Program-made: the position numbers and the translations under genes
Source of the DNA: Meghimatium bilineatum
Lineage: Eukaryota > Mollusca > Gastropoda > Stylommatophora > Philomycidae
Direction: 5' to 3'
Assembly: GCA_034231615.1 (NCBI GenBank)
Contig: CM067306.1
Span: 41,402,761 to 41,466,760, forward strand
DNA length: 64,000 bases
Shown: one piece after another, positions 32,689 to 45,085 of the stretch
Layout: the number at the start of each line of letters is the position of its first letter
How positions within the stretch are numbered: the first letter of the stretch is position 1
The notes under the pieces: model-generated
What the model saw: only the letters and a program-made list of their open reading frames with translations
Databases searched by the model: none
Told to the model about the DNA's origin: nothing

Positions 32689-33441
32689 ACCGGTGTTGGT
32701 ATGTGTCTGGCAAATCCGGAATCCGGCCATTTGTACAAATCCGGCTTCGACTCCGGTCAAATTTTGCCGGATTTGTGTTGCCTAGTCACGTGAATTTTCT
32801 GTACATGTTTCATGAGGCCACGCACAGTAGCACTTCCTGTTTACTATTTCTCGCTGATGTAAATAAGAATTTTAAGAAATAAACACTCATTTTGAGTTTT
32901 AATAGTACTTCATGAGTTTGTGGGACTTGAATATTTCGTATTTTCGTAAATTTTTTGGTCTTGCCGATAAAATAAAATGGCATCAAAATCTAAGTCACAC
33001 AGCACCGTTTGGGATTACTTCATTGTTAAAGACGATAATAAATTCAATCTGTTCAATGTACTGTTGTTGTGAGTTGTAACTAAGCTGCTAATTTGCCAAC
33101 TGAAAACATCGTGAAAACTGAAACCTAAAAATTAAAAATAAATAAATTAGCATTATGTGCTTATGTATTATGTTTCATCTTGAACTTATGGAACTTAATA
33201 TTACTTATTGTAATGTAAATGTTACATTACAAAATTTTACATTTAAATGATTTAATATGAGTATATGTCATCATTGCCATATCTTTAGTAATGAACTGCA
33301 GTAATGACCAGTCGAGTGACTCCACTCACCTAAGTCAAGTGATGTAGTACGTTATTTTTTTATTTTTTATTTGTAAATCCGGATCTCAATTCGTAAATCC
33401 GGCCGAAGCCGGATTTCAAAATTTCAATCCAATCCAGCCCT
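32689..33441 (+). mobile_element. hAT-like non-autonomous element
   Basis: The ends carry clustered 'aaatccggccat' and 'aaatccggccgaagccgga' words in inverted orientation (32710-32780 and 33373-33420), and the right end CAATCCAGCCCTAG is hAT-like. The inside retains the start of a BED zinc finger protein. The transposase body is deleted. The left terminus is less certain than the right. Confidence 0.65.
32977..33072 (+). pseudogene. BED zinc-finger remnant of hAT transposase
   Basis: A 31-codon frame, MASKSKSHSTVWDYFIVKDD plus NKFNLFNVLLL, then TGA. The S-x-VWDYF block is the start of the BED domain of hAT transposases. The C-x2-C that should follow is gone (FNLFNVL occupies the place), and the rest of the protein is deleted. 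It cannot encode a working zinc finger. Confidence 0.75.
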
Positions 33442-34016
33442 AGTTGGATTAGACTAGAACCAAGATAGTAGATTAAGGGGAGGGGATGTTCAAGCACACC
33501 CATCCCTATAGAAATGAAAATATAACTTTTAGTACTTGTGATTTTACGAAAAGTCAGCCCCCCCCCCCAAAAAAAAACACAACCTTTATAACGACACCCC
33601 CCCCCCCAAAAAAAACAACATAATCCAACAAAATGACATAAAAACGAATTACATAAATGAATTACCTTTTTTTAAAGATACCCTAACCTTACTGGAGACG
33701 TATCTACGGCCATGCCTATAACGAGTAAGATAAATATATACAATACCTCCTTTGCTAGAGTGGGATTACAGGAAATGCTATAATTTATGCCGTGGTAAGA
33801 AGAGAAAAGTAAACAATTTCGCCATCCACTGCAATCCACAATAACAATTCCGCCATCCACTGCACTATAATATATCTCTGAGCAGAAAACGTCATCTAAA
33901 AGCACTGCGTACTGATGTGAGTCGGATTTATCTGAGTATGAAATCAAGTTCTGGAGAAATTTTCCCTTTGTATAAAAGGATACAGTATTTATTACTATAT
34001 CATATTTTTCACCGTT
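33442..34016. other. Unassigned; poly-C/poly-A runs
   Basis: Two homopolymer switches (C run then A run) at about 33559-33577 and 33597-33613; otherwise unremarkable. Confidence 0.5.
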
Positions 34017-34140
34017 CATTCATTCTCAAATTCCCGCTGGATCTTTCTTGTAGCAGGACAATGGTTCTACTAGATTTCTAGCAAGATGTAGTGCAGCGAA
34101 TGGAAATGCGTTATATCGCAGTTTTTTATTGCGCGAATTC
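34017..34140 (-). repeat. SINE A variant A2
   Basis: 'cattctcaaattcccgctgg', 'gtagcaggacaatggttcta' and 'agcgaatggaaatgcgtta' match the other A2 copies in the same orientation. Confidence 0.75.
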
Positions 34141-34409
34141 TTCTTTGGCGGAACATAAATTGGTTTACCATGTCCTTATTCTTGACATAAACATTTCCGT
34201 AGATACTACTTTGTTAAGGAAAAAAAATACCAGTGTTAGGGAAGTCCTAAAATTTACCCCTAAAAAGTTCTACTTCACATTGGGACGAAGGTTAGTTTCC
34301 TATGTTCATTTGCGGCAAGACAGTTAAAATAGAAGGGAAACTTTATTAAATTGAGTTATAACGGCCGTGTTCTATTTTCTTAACGGTAGGAAGTTTAAAT
34401 AGTATATGG

Positions 34410-34915
34410 GTATTAGTTATCAATTCTATTCTTCTATTCTATACCATTGATTCCTAATTCCATTCTAAACCGTTGATTCTCAATTATATTCTTCTTATTA
34501 TTCTTCTGCGTTCGTTCTCAAACTCCTGCAGATTAGCAGGATGTAGTCCGGAGAACGGAATGCGCTGTGTCATGGTTTACAGCATTGCTGCGATATCTGC
34601 GCCTTTCGGCCGGACACATCCGACTTCAGCATGGCTTTGGGTCACTGACCCTATATGGGATGGGACAGCCAACTCCATCCCATAACCTCCTTAGTCGCCT
34701 TTTACGACATGCGTGGAAGGTAAACAGTGTTGCTATTCTTTGCTCCCATTTCGGGCCCCGGCATCACACGGACGTTCTATTCTATACAGTGATTCTCAAT
34801 TCTATTCTTCTATTCTATTCTTCTATTCTATTCTTCTATTCTATACTTTGATTCTCAATTCTATTCTATTCTATACATTGATTCTCAATTTTATTCTACT
34901 ATTCTATATCATCAT
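34410..34915. repeat. TTCTA-rich array interrupted by SINE A
   Basis: Units 'attgattctcaattctattc' and 'ttctattcta' occupy 34410-34492 and 34777-34915. The SINE at 34493-34776 splits what was one array. Confidence 0.85.
34493..34776 (-). repeat. SINE A, full-length reverse copy
   Basis: One of the least diverged copies. It starts 'ttcttctgcgttcgttctca', passes 'tgcgctgtgtcatggtttac', 'tatatgggatgggacagcca' and 'tttacgacatgcgtggaagg', and ends 'ggccccggcatcacacggac'. It inserted inside a TTCTA array. Confidence 0.93.
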
Positions 34916-35309
34916 CTATACGCCCTGGTGTTACCAGGACTAGATTTTTTTTTAAAGTACACGGTAACACTCAATGCATATCGCAAAATGCGACTAACGA
35001 GAACTGGACGAGGTTTGATTATCAAATTCTCTAGAAATCCATCAGAGCTAAAAAATAATAAATTACAGAAAACTAAAGGTGCAAATATCGCAGCTGTTTT
35101 AAGCTACCAGAGCGAACACATAAGTTGGCAGTATAGAAGTAGATATATTGATAGAAATAGATCAGTTTCTCAGTTATCTTCTTGATACCCACCGCAGAGC
35201 ATGGACTTGTTAATTTAGATGGGTGTTCCATGCTGAAGTCGGATGTGTCAGGTAGAAAGGCGTAGCTTCATATAACTATATTTTACTAAGCATCATATGA
35301 CTATATGGG
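34916..35309. other. Unassigned, small SINE A piece
   Basis: 'ttccatgctgaagtcggatg' at 35225-35265 is an internal SINE A fragment. The rest is unrecognised. Confidence 0.5.
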
Positions 35310-35693
35310 TCAGATGGTCGTTCTGTAAACAGCGAAACTGAGACAATTCTGTAGTATGTGTTCTTGTGTCTGTGTTGCTGCTCTGCAGATGCAGGCCGCA
35401 GAGTCACTGATACCGATTCGGTGTATGAATGCTTTTAGACGGCAGTGTGCCGCTCTCAGTCGAAATATTGTGATATTTTCATTTCTGTTCACTTTGTTAA
35501 TGGTGTAATGATTGGGGCAATAGTTTCCCTTTAGTTCTCGACACTGAAGTCGCATAGATTGTTTTAGCAAATATTTTACTTCCCTAAGGCATTGAGTTAC
35601 GAGGACCTGAGGGAGGTCGACTTCTGCTTTTGCCAATTCGTCTGCTTTTTCGTTACCATGAATGAAACAGTGATCTGGTTCTTGAATTAACAT
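35310..35693 (-). pseudogene. Non-LTR RNase H and tail fragment
   Basis: Minus strand: HCFIHGNEKADELAKAEVDL, then ITIFRLRAAHCRLKAFIHRI, then GISDSAACICRAATQTQEHI. HGNEKADELA is the last RNase H block, and the 'FRLR.GHC.L..H..RIG...S..C.CG...QT.EHIL..C' zinc-knuckle-like tail is typical of I/jockey-type elements. Here the CxC pair is partly kept (CICRAA). The fragment is open over 127 codons but has no start, RT or upstream RNase H. Confidence 0.9.
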
Positions 35694-37860
35694 TTACATT
35701 TATAGAATAATAGAAATATCGATTTTACGTATTAAAGTCACAAGCTGGACGTGTAAATGATAGTTAAGAGCAATTATCATGTCTTAGGGCTTCTGAAGTT
35801 ACAAGGTATGTGGGGAAAAAAGCGTAATTTAAACATTCTAACCAAATGTTAAAAAATGGAAGCTAATTTTGCATAAGAAAAAGTGATGACTGAAAAGTCA
35901 GAATACATTTGCGTTTAGTTGCATATCACCAAATTTAAAGCGAATTTTAATGTTTTTAGTAGAATATACAACACTTTGAAATTTTACAATTTTAACCGAA
36001 AATTTAGCCATAAACTGTTTCAATCATTTGACAACTCTGGCTGAACAACTGCACGTGGAGACGGAATTGTGCAATGGGACAGATTTTATAAGACTGGAAA
36101 GTATCATTACTTTTGTACATTACTTTTAGATGAACTACTTCTTCCTCTAACCCCCGCTAATGTAATTACTAAAGATTTGTATCTGCCACAAAAACCGCTG
36201 AATTATAAAGTAAAATTTACCTCTTATGGTGAGGTAGGCTGCTTTCAACTGCGGTGTTTGCCCTGTTCGGTTATATTAGAGCATTTACAAGCATAAAAAT
36301 TGTTGGAGGTTGCGGTTCTGGTAATTCAATCATTGGACCTCTAGTGTTATTTTATGTAAAGATTGTATACACTGAATTCAACATTACAAAAAAATTGTAC
36401 ATGACATTCCTTCAGAATCACGGCATCCTTGTGGTATGTATTCTCGCAGATATTTGATGGTATTGTTGAGATTGACGAACTTGTTCATTTGTCAGCAGAC
36501 ACATAATTCGTAAGTTGTCAATAAGCGTTAACTTTGTTTACAAGAATGAAAGGCACCCCAATGGATCAGCAATCAACCAAAGACTACCGAGATACCAGTG
36601 TACCTAAACAAACACCATATAATTACTGCATGGAATCATTGAAAGAGTTACGTCTCTCTAAACAGTCAGTCCACGTTCTGAGTGGACATGACAGAAAGCG
36701 CTTCTGATTCTGAGATAAGGAAGAAAATTGAGATTGTTTGAATATACCTTCAGAAAGCCGGGAAAAATATAACACTGGACGTAATGACCTGATAACCATA
36801 TGGTAGTTATAAAAACATATGGATAAATTACAGTAGTACTTAATCAGTTTAAAGTAGTACGCCTATGTTTAGAAATGTAAGAAAAGTCTTTGAAATAGAT
36901 CATGTCAAGGTGAAACACGTTTGAAGCATGTACATACACAAGACAACTCAGTTTTTAATTAATGAACGTTGTTTGACTGGCGTGGTTCTGACATCACACC
37001 AAGGTGAAATAAGTCAAGCTGTTGACCATGAAACGTCACATACCGTTCACCGGAGAACATCCTCTAATCTGCAGGAGTTTAAGAGCAAGCACAGAAGAGA
37101 AGAACAATCTGGTAAACATCCACCTTTATTTATAGCGTACGCGTACAATGTATGGAGGGCGTGTATGTACAAAGTAGTTCAATGTATGGTTGCCAGATAG
37201 TCACAACTATTTATGGCCATATTTTTTACATTTAATAAGAAAAAACAAAACAATGCCAAACCTCTAAATAGTGTACACAAAATACTGTAAACATGAAAAC
37301 ATCATAAATGAGCTTGGATTTAGTGAAGAACTATTTAATAATCTCTAATTCTAGTAAATCGAGTAATTACATCTGAGAGATTAAGTTCCATTATGTTTCT
37401 TGGCTGTGTAGTGACAGCAGGTAGAAGAGTACAATTTTACCAACAATATTACGAGGTACTTGCTGGTATGACCAGCATGTTCATATTTTCTTCAATTTTA
37501 ACAAATAAATATAAAAATAAGATACAATTTCTAACAGACCAAAAATATATTTACGAAATTGCCACAACAAATATTATAGCAAAGAGACATTGCAAAATGG
37601 CCAAATTTATTAAATTTAGAATTCAAAAAGCCTTTATGGCAACCCTGCTGCAATGTGCAAACACGCGATAACTTAGTTTGTAATGGGCGTTGGTTTGACT
37701 AGTGTGGTTAGACTTCTCATCACACTTCTACCAATTTAGTGGGCGTGTTTGGCACTTTGGTCTACACTGGCGTAAAATGATTTCTGACTATCAGTTCGTG
37801 AAAACTCAGAAATAACGCTTAAGATTTTTTTCCCTTCTGTCTGGATTAGATGTAGGGCCT
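35694..37860. other. Mostly unassigned; SINE A tail fragment
   Basis: A + SINE A 3' end ('cggagaacatcctctaatct', 'gcaggagtttaagagcaagc') lies at about 37020-37105. No gene was found in the rest. Confidence 0.5.
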
Positions 37861-37864
37861 ACAC

Positions 37865-38035
37865 AAATCTGAACGAAAATCTTTTTCTGCGTTCGCTCTC
37901 CGAGTGATAACCAATACAAACTTTCGTATGATTTTCGCCGGCGAGTGTGATGTACATTGTGCTCCTTGTTTTACAACGAAGCTTCGTTATTTTCGCTTTT
38001 CGGTCCAGCACATCAGATTTTGGCATGTTTTATTT
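37865..38035 (-). repeat. Degenerate SINE A copy
   Basis: 'tttttctgcgttcgctctcc', 'acattgtgctccttgtttta' and 'cacatcagattttggcatg' keep the order of reversed SINE A landmarks despite strong decay. Confidence 0.5.
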
Positions 38036-38394
38036 CTGGTGAGCTTTCCTAGCACGCGACAGCCTTACTATATGTCGCTAGTGCTTAGTAATAGTATTTA
38101 GAGATAGTACATAGAACGACGAATGTGTATCAGATCTACGCCGTGACGTTTTATCACCCTTGGACTTTACAGGACAAAATATGACCCATGTTCCAGAAAC
38201 CAAGGAGACGTTAAGTAGAGAATTGGACTTTGGGTTGACCACTTCTATCTTCTCGTACAAGATGTTTCGCTGTTAGTGAACTTGATTTGTGTAATTATTA
38301 GATGCCATTGTTTGCTGTGTCCTCGGCACTGAACTTTATCTCGACACGGGGCCTGGTTCCGGTATATGATATTTCTTTGGTAGTAAAACTGAAC

Positions 38395-38585
38395 TAGGGT
38401 TGATTCACTTTCTTATCCGAGGATGCATCCACCGACACCCTGAACACTCTACGGTTGATTCACTTTCTTAGCCGAGGTTGCATCCACCGACACCCTGAAC
38501 ACAATCGCTCTAGAGTTGATTCACTTTCTTTGCCGAGGCTGCATCCATCGACACACTGAACACATCGATCTAGTTTGAGCTTCAA
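38395..38585. repeat. About 63-bp repeat, three copies
   Basis: 'ggttgattcactttcttagc' plus 'cgaggttgcatccaccgaca' plus 'ccctgaacac', three copies with small indels. Confidence 0.9.
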
Positions 38586-38705
38586 CCCACGTTGTTTTCG
38601 TACTAGGACGACATATGTTATCCTTTCTTTACCTTTGTGGTAACCCGAGTACTGTGAAATAAATGTTCCTAAGCATTTTCTACCTCTTTCCTCTTATGTA
38701 TATGT

Positions 38706-38903
<198 letters not shown>

Positions 38904-38959
38904 TGCCTATTTCGACTTAACCTTTTGTTCTAAATCGGTGTACAGTTTTATTGTATGAC

Positions 38960-39253
38960 CAGATATTATCATCATCAGGTGCCATTCCGGCTGGCGTAGG
39001 CGATCGTGGCTCTCCACAGCTCTCTGTCTACAGTATTATGTATCAAGATCGTTGTTGTTCCCCTGCCGTGCCAGGTTGTCAAATTGTCTAATATTTTCTC
39101 ACGTTGTCGCCCTATGTCTCTATTGTCTTCAATCTTGCCTGTTGTGACTATGTTCTCCAAACCTGCTTGTCTCATGAAGGACCAAAAAAATGAAGATTGC
39201 CTTTTTCTTATATTATTGATTAAGGTCCATTTCGTATTTGATTCTTTCAACAA
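38960..39253 (-). pseudogene. RTE-like tail relic
   Basis: Minus strand, a single open frame: NNIRKRQSSFFWSFMRQAGL, then ENIVTTGKIEDNRDIGRQRE, then RELWRATIAYASRNGT and a stop. This is the same protein family as 16905-17215 and 26094-26256. The 3' end is followed by 'gatgatgataat' on the minus strand, the expected simple tail. Confidence 0.9.
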
Positions 39254-39539
39254 TGAAATTCATGACCAGATATATACACTTGAAACAATATTGATTGATG
39301 TACAGTATTGATGTTTATGGTGCAGGTGGCCGAATGAATATTGTGAAGGTTCCATGGTAAAGACCTATTCTTGACTGTAATCAATTTTTTTCATTAGCAT
39401 TATGCAAAGCTATTAATAATAATACCCATAAGCTGTCATGTTCTTAGAGGTGCCTTATTGAGACATCAGCACAAGTCCTCTAAATACCTCTTTTCTCAGA
39501 CATTTGGGTATATTTAAAAAAAAACAACAATACCCAGAC

Positions 39540-39870
39540 GTTTCATATATGTTATCAATCCAATATTTTCTGCACTCTTCTCCGTATACCCTCCATTATT
39601 CCTTGCAGAATAGTTTTAGAAAGTGAACCGTCTCTCACTACATATCCAAACGTAACAGTTTTATACCGTTTCACTACGTTGGCAAAAGTGATTCTTGACA
39701 GCATGCAAGTTTGTCTAGTTCACCAATAAATATATATGTCTTATGTTCTCTATAACAGTAGTTATAGTCTATATAATAGTCGCCTGTAATACTTCTCTTC
39801 CAAATTCTGAAACTTTATTTCATGTTTGTATTTAGTGTTCAGCTTCACATCCGCATACAAGAATATTTAG
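39540..39870 (-). pseudogene. RTE-like tail relic, decayed
   Basis: Minus-strand pieces ILVCGCEAEH and, nearer the 3' end, VVRDGSLSKTILQGIMEGIR with frame slips. They correspond to 'LLYGCEAWTL' and 'FGHVVR..SL.KTILQG...GKRRRG' of RTE-like proteins. Confidence 0.7.
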
Positions 39871-39889
39871 TACCAAATTTACCAGAGAA

Positions 39890-40245
39890 AACATTAAGAA
39901 GATATAGTTCTGAAATATACACTTGTACTTTTGTTAATCTTGCTAAAAGTATATAGTGAATGTTCTAAAATATAAACTTATACTTTTGTTATCTTTCTCA
40001 AAGTCTAGTGAATTTTCTGAAATATACACTTGTACTTTTGTTAATTTTACCAAAAGACTAGGGGATGTTCTGAAATATACACTTGTACTTTTGTTAATTT
40101 TGCTAAAAGTCTAGTGGATGTTGTGAAATATACACTTGTAATTTTGTTAATTTTGCTAATATTCGTGGATGTTCTGAAATATACTCTTGTATTTTTGTTA
40201 ATCTTGCTAAAAGTCTAGTGGATGTACTGAAATATTCACCTGCAT
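39890..40245. repeat. About 53-bp repeat, six copies
   Basis: 'tgttctgaaatatacacttg' plus 'tacttttgttaattttgcta' plus 'aaagtctagtgga', with indels between copies. Confidence 0.9.
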
Positions 40246-40845
40246 ATTGTTTCTACACTTCTGAAATCGGTGAAAATAATTTTAGAAGAATTTCTGCAGG
40301 AAGTTAGATGTCCATAGATAACTTTATAATAAGACTTGCTAAAAATAGCCGTGACTCACGCTTGAACTTGCTGGAAGATAAGAATGCGATGGTCATAAAG
40401 TAAAATGTAAATAACATCTGCATCACTCCTGGAGGAGGGAAGAGAACAAGGAAGAGTGAGGATGAAATTGCGGAAGAAAGATTTGAAATTCTAGAGCGAG
40501 CTGACATTGTGTTCGTTACTAACAACGTAGAGCGAGCCAACATAGCGATTCAAATAATCTTGTAGAATGAAGTTTTGGCACATAGTCTTTGTAGCCTGTT
40601 ATTTTGAAATATCAGTTTGTGTCTCTCAACAAATAGTGAGAATCAAAATTGTATTTTTTAAATATACATCTGTATTTCTATACGTGCCTTCCTGTCTCCG
40701 TAAGTGCTAGGTTCCCGTTTAAGACTGAATAGTAAAGACTGATCTGAAAAAATAAACCGGTAACTTGGCATGACATTTGAAATGCCTACTAAGCTTTGAC
40801 ATTTGGCACATAAAACGTGTAGCGACTGCCAGAAAGCTCTGCTGC
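40246..40845. other. No feature recognised
   Basis: AT-rich, with no gene or known repeat. Confidence 0.5.
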
Positions 40846-41335
40846 GTTCTTGAAATACAAATCACATGCTTGCTTCTACTGCGCACTTGAAATATACATT
40901 ATATACCTACTGTGTTACTGCTTACTCGGAACACAAGTAACATGCCCACTGCTGCCGCTTTCTCATAAATTATATCTTTACTGGAATACACATCATATAC
41001 CGCTGCTACTTACTTGGAATAGAAATGGCATACTTAGATGTCATACTTACGGCTATTACTTACTTGGAGTACAAATGACATACTTACATGCCATACTTAC
41101 CGCTACTACTTACTTGAAATATACATCACATACCACTGCTACTTACTTAGAATGCAAATGTCATACTTACATGCCATACTTACGGCTACTACTTACTTCG
41201 AATACAAATGACATACTTACCGCTACTGCTTACTTGGAATGCAAATCACATACCGCTACTGCTTACTTGGAATGCAAATCACACACCGCTGCTGCTTACT
41301 TAGAATACAAATGGCATACTTCGCTTGCGTCCATA
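40846..41335. repeat. Irregular array of 33-54-bp units
   Basis: 'gctactgcttacttggaatg' plus 'caaatcacatacc' units alternate with longer units containing 'gacatacttacatgccatac'. The long + strand open frame here is a by-product (repeated YLECKSHT words), not a gene. Confidence 0.85.
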
Positions 41336-41372
41336 TTATCAAGCCCAGAGTGTTTTATGCTCTCCGAGGATC

Positions 41373-41645
41373 ACGGTTGTCTAGTTGATAGTGAGTTTAC
41401 AGTTACAACGTGGCAGGTTCGAAACCACATCCGGATAAAAAGTATTTTATTTATAAGTAAGTTCGTCATTTCTCGCCTGAGAAGACCGTTCCTCTACTCT
41501 ACCCATCTATAAATGAGTACCTCACGCATGGGTTGGGAAGATAGACACATCATGTAAGGGAGTTGGCCATCCATCTAATAGTTGCTGCGACTTAGTACAT
41601 GAAGAGACATCTTCATTCTCGACGGTGATTATCTTTACCCCCTTC
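41373..41645 (+). repeat. SINE B, forward copy
   Basis: 'cggttgtctagttgatagtg' (A-box-like), 'ggcaggttcgaaaccacatc' (B-box GGTTCGAAACC, near consensus), 'aatgagtacctcacgcatgg', 'gttggccatccatctaatag' and 'gttgctgcgacttagtacat'. It confirms the family defined at 15713-16018. Confidence 0.9.
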
Positions 41646-42785
41646 CCCGAGTACGAGACTTCTCAAAGCATTGAACACCATGTAGAGTTTGGAAATAAAT
41701 CTCCAGAAAATTACATCATTGGACATAGGAAGTAAGAGATAATTGCTCGTAATTCCTTAGGACTGAAGTATGATGGCAGCACATATCCGTGTATCTACCA
41801 AACAAACTCGTAGCAAGCTACTCTTCAATAGAAATATATACAGTACCTCAATAATCATAATTCCACGTTCGATCTCGTGTGCATGAGAAGCAACTATCAA
41901 ACAGAATTGTGGAAGAGAATAGAAACTTTATTTCAATAGGAAATATATATATGCCAACAGAAGAAATTAAAGAAATACTAAAAATAAAAATATTAGCGCA
42001 AATGTTAAATCTTTGTTGTCGTATTGGCAACAAAAGGGACTATAAGAGAACAACAAATGTTCATAAATACTTACCATATTAAAAGTTTAAAATGGTACGA
42101 GTAGTTGATCATTGACATTTATCATTGCACATCTCATGGTAGTTCCGTTTTGGCCAAAGAATGCACAAAGGGAAGTAGTCATATCTTTCCATGTTCTCGC
42201 CACGTTGCAAGTTGCTGTTAGTTCTTGTGTCAACAAGTCATTTCTTACCAATTTCAGGACAAGGGCATGTGTAATGCCATCCTTTCAGAAGGATCAACAC
42301 GGTATTGAACTTTCTCTGTTGATTGTTCTTTATAGAGTTTCTTTTGCGCAACCTACTCTTCTTTCCCTCATTCCTTCCACATGATAGCGACAATTTAACG
42401 AGCTAAAACGACGCGTCATTACAGACGAAACTATGCTACTGTTTCTGTAACAAAGCATGCTTCACATTTGCGAATTGTTGAACCACAGATCAATCGTCCA
42501 TAGCAAGGGAATCAGTAGACGAAACTTGAAACATGTTTATGCTTTATTTATCACTGGTAACGCACATAATAACACGCACAAATCTACGTTTTGACCAAGA
42601 GCCTTTATCAATAACACATTCGCAATATATTATGACGAGTAAGAACTGTCACAGGACACTGGCAAGAGCTAAATAACAGTAAATTCGATCGGTTTGCTGC
42701 AGTTGTTACCTATCCAAGAGAATAAGTACACAACTTACTTCGTCTTGAACCGGAAAAAATCCATGTGAGTAGATCAAAAGAAATA
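41646..42785. other. Family E fragment, otherwise unassigned
   Basis: A family E core ('aggaagtaagagataattgc') lies at 41690-41765. A segment at 42540-42620 reads in reverse 'gataaaggctcttggtcaaa' then 'acgtagatttgtgcg', a motif style I associate with Penelope-like element ends, but this is weak. No gene. Confidence 0.45.
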
Positions 42786-43070
42786 CAGCGGAATCCCATT
42801 ATAACAGCCTCGTTCGAACGGGATGGTGCCTCTTAAAAAAACAAAACAATGCTTTACAGGCACAATGGATGCAAAACCAGATGCAGACCAGATGGATTAC
42901 AGAAATAAGAGATCACTAAAAAAAACGTACCTGTTTATGAAGCACACAAAAAATGCCGTTTCCAGAGCTCTCCTACTCCGGACGCTGCAAGGCGTAATTG
43001 TTAAAGCGAAAAGAAAAAGTTAAATACGAACATCTGTTATAAAAGGATGCACTATAGAGGGATTCTACTG
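42786..43070. mobile_element. Tigger/pogo-like MITE
   Basis: The left end CAGCGGAATCCCATTATAAC and the right end read in reverse CAGTAGAATCCCTCTATAGT form imperfect TIRs, and TA flanks both sides (42784-42785, 43071-43072). At 285 bp with no transposase it is non-autonomous. A basic 66-codon frame inside (42823-43023) is not recognised. Confidence 0.75.
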
Positions 43071-43495
43071 TATAAAGTTATGTTTGCAAGCAACTTCAGC
43101 AGACATGTTGGTATTCACCACAAATTTGTAATGTTAGGACCACCAATGATGAATTCTTGTAAAGAAACAGTGCTAGAGATGGATATGACATATAGTAAGA
43201 CCAACAAAAAAACATTGTAAGCTAGAAATTGTTCTGGAAACAGCAGAGGAAAAGGAAAATTTGATGATAAAGAAATACCCTTAGGAAAGAATTAGATAAC
43301 AGATACACAAAGGATGTGAGTGACGTGAAATGGGAGGAATAGCTAAAAATAAGACAAGGTAGAGGAGGTTTATTGAAGCCCACAAGAAGCTGAATACTAT
43401 TTAGATAGATATAATGCCTGTGGATGGTAGAAGGCGTAGAGGACTGACTTCATTGTATTTCGGTCACCCCATATGTACTCTGTCCATCTCACGGC
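43071..43495. other. No feature recognised
   Basis: Purine-rich sequence with no gene or repeat identified. Confidence 0.5.
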
Positions 43496-44285
43496 TTGTT
43501 TAAGTCAATCTAACAGTCCATGTTTAAGTCAGTCTAACAGTCCATGTTTAAGTCATTGTAACAGTCCTTGTTTAAGTCAATCTAACATGGTCCATGTTTA
43601 AGTCAATCTAACAGTCCATGTTTAAGTCAGTCTAACAGTCCATGTTTAAGTCATTGTAACAGTCCATGTTTAAGTCAATCTAACATGGTCCATGTTTAAG
43701 TCAATCTAACAGTCCTTGTTTAAGTAACAGTCCATGTTTAAGTCAATCGAACAGTCCATGTTTAAGTCAATCTAACAGTCCTTGTTTAAGTCAATCTAAC
43801 ATTCCTTGTTTAAGTCAATCTAGCATTCCTTGTTTAAGTCAATCTAACAGTCCTTGTTTAAGTCACTCTAACAGTCCATGTTTAAGTCAATCTAACAGTC
43901 CATGTTTAAGTCAATCTAATATTACTTGTTTAAGTCAATCTAACAGTCCATGTTTAAGTCAATCTAACAGTCCATGTTTAAGTCAATCTAACAGTCCATG
44001 TTTAAGTCAATCTAACAGTCCATGTTTAAGTCAATCTAGCATTCCTTGTTTAAGTCAATCTAACAGTCCATGTTTAAGTCAATCTAACAGTCCATGTTTA
44101 AGTCAATCTAACAGTCCATGTTTAAGTCAATCTAACAGTCCATGTTTAAGTCAATCTAACAGTCCATGTTTAAGTAAATCTAACATTCCTTGTTTAAGTC
44201 AATCTAACAGTCCATGTTTAAGTCAATCTAGCATTCCTTGTTTAAGTCAATCTAACAGTCCATGTTTAAGTCAATCTAACAGTCC
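43496..44285. repeat. 24-bp minisatellite, about 33 copies
   Basis: Unit 'tgtttaagtcaatctaacag' plus 'tcca', with recurrent variants (tccT, aacaTtcc, tctaGcatt, cattgtaac). Variants recur in runs, indicating block duplications. Confidence 0.97.
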
Positions 44286-44560
44286 TCTGACTTCTATAAT
44301 TACTTCTTTCCTGTCGTGTTCTGCTCAAGTATTGTTAGTTTTCTTCAGAGCACACTAATTCTTGAACCAACCACTCCCCTTGAAATCATATGTTAAAGAT
44401 AACTTTTACCTGTGCTGATGCCGTCGCGTGAGGCTGTACACGTGCTAAATATTACGTATCTCGTCTGTTGCCAAGTCCCTTCTTGTTCCTATTTTTTTCT
44501 CTCAGTCAAAAGAATAGTAGCAACGTATTTTCAATGAACTCCATACATAATTTCTGAACA
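44286..44560. other. Spacer between arrays
   Basis: Nothing recognised. Confidence 0.5.
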
Positions 44561-44565
44561 CTTAT

Positions 44566-44865
44566 TGTTTCAAAGTTTTGATGAATTTACCTTCATATCA
44601 CAATTTAAAGTACAAATAGTTTCAAAGTTTTACTGATTTTACCTTCATATCACAATTTAAAGTACAAATAGTTTCAAAGTTTTGATTATTTTACCTTCAT
44701 ATCACAATTTAAAGTACAAATAGTTTCAAAGTTTTACTTATTTTACCTTCATATCACAATTTAAAGTACAAATAGTTTCAAAGTTTTGATTATTTTACCT
44801 TCATATCACAATTTAAAGTACAAATAGTTTCAAAGTTTTGATTATTTTACCTTCATATCACAATT
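44566..44865. repeat. 52-bp minisatellite, about six copies
   Basis: Unit 'tagtttcaaagttttgatta' plus 'ttttaccttcatatcacaat' plus 'ttaaagtacaaa', very homogeneous. A G/C alternation (ttttGatta or ttttaCtt) is the main variant. Confidence 0.96.
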
Positions 44866-45014
44866 CGCTGAGGATAGTGAACTTATGGCTGACACAACAC
44901 AAATTGTAAGAGCCAACAGCTATGTTGGAAAACGTTACCTGCAAGTACTGAATGAAAATCAACACTGAAAAGAGCAGGACATTGATTAATAACAGAGACA
45001 TAGAGGCACAGCCC

Positions 45015-45085
45015 AATAACTGTAATTATCGCCCGATCAAATGAATACTTAGCACATTGATCATTTAAGGTCTTTCTTATACTTT
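45015..45085. repeat. Dispersed repeat shared with 46955-47035
   Basis: 'aactgtaattatcgcccgat' plus 'caaatgaat' and 'ttatcatttaa'-type sequence recur 1.9 kb downstream. On the minus strand this copy is part of an open frame (ESIRKTLNDQCAKYSFDRAI). It may be a remnant of a transposon protein I cannot name. Confidence 0.6.

Noticed and set aside
43496..44285. CRISPR-like array (24-bp unit)
   Set aside because: Units are contiguous with no unique spacers, in eukaryotic DNA; it is an ordinary minisatellite.
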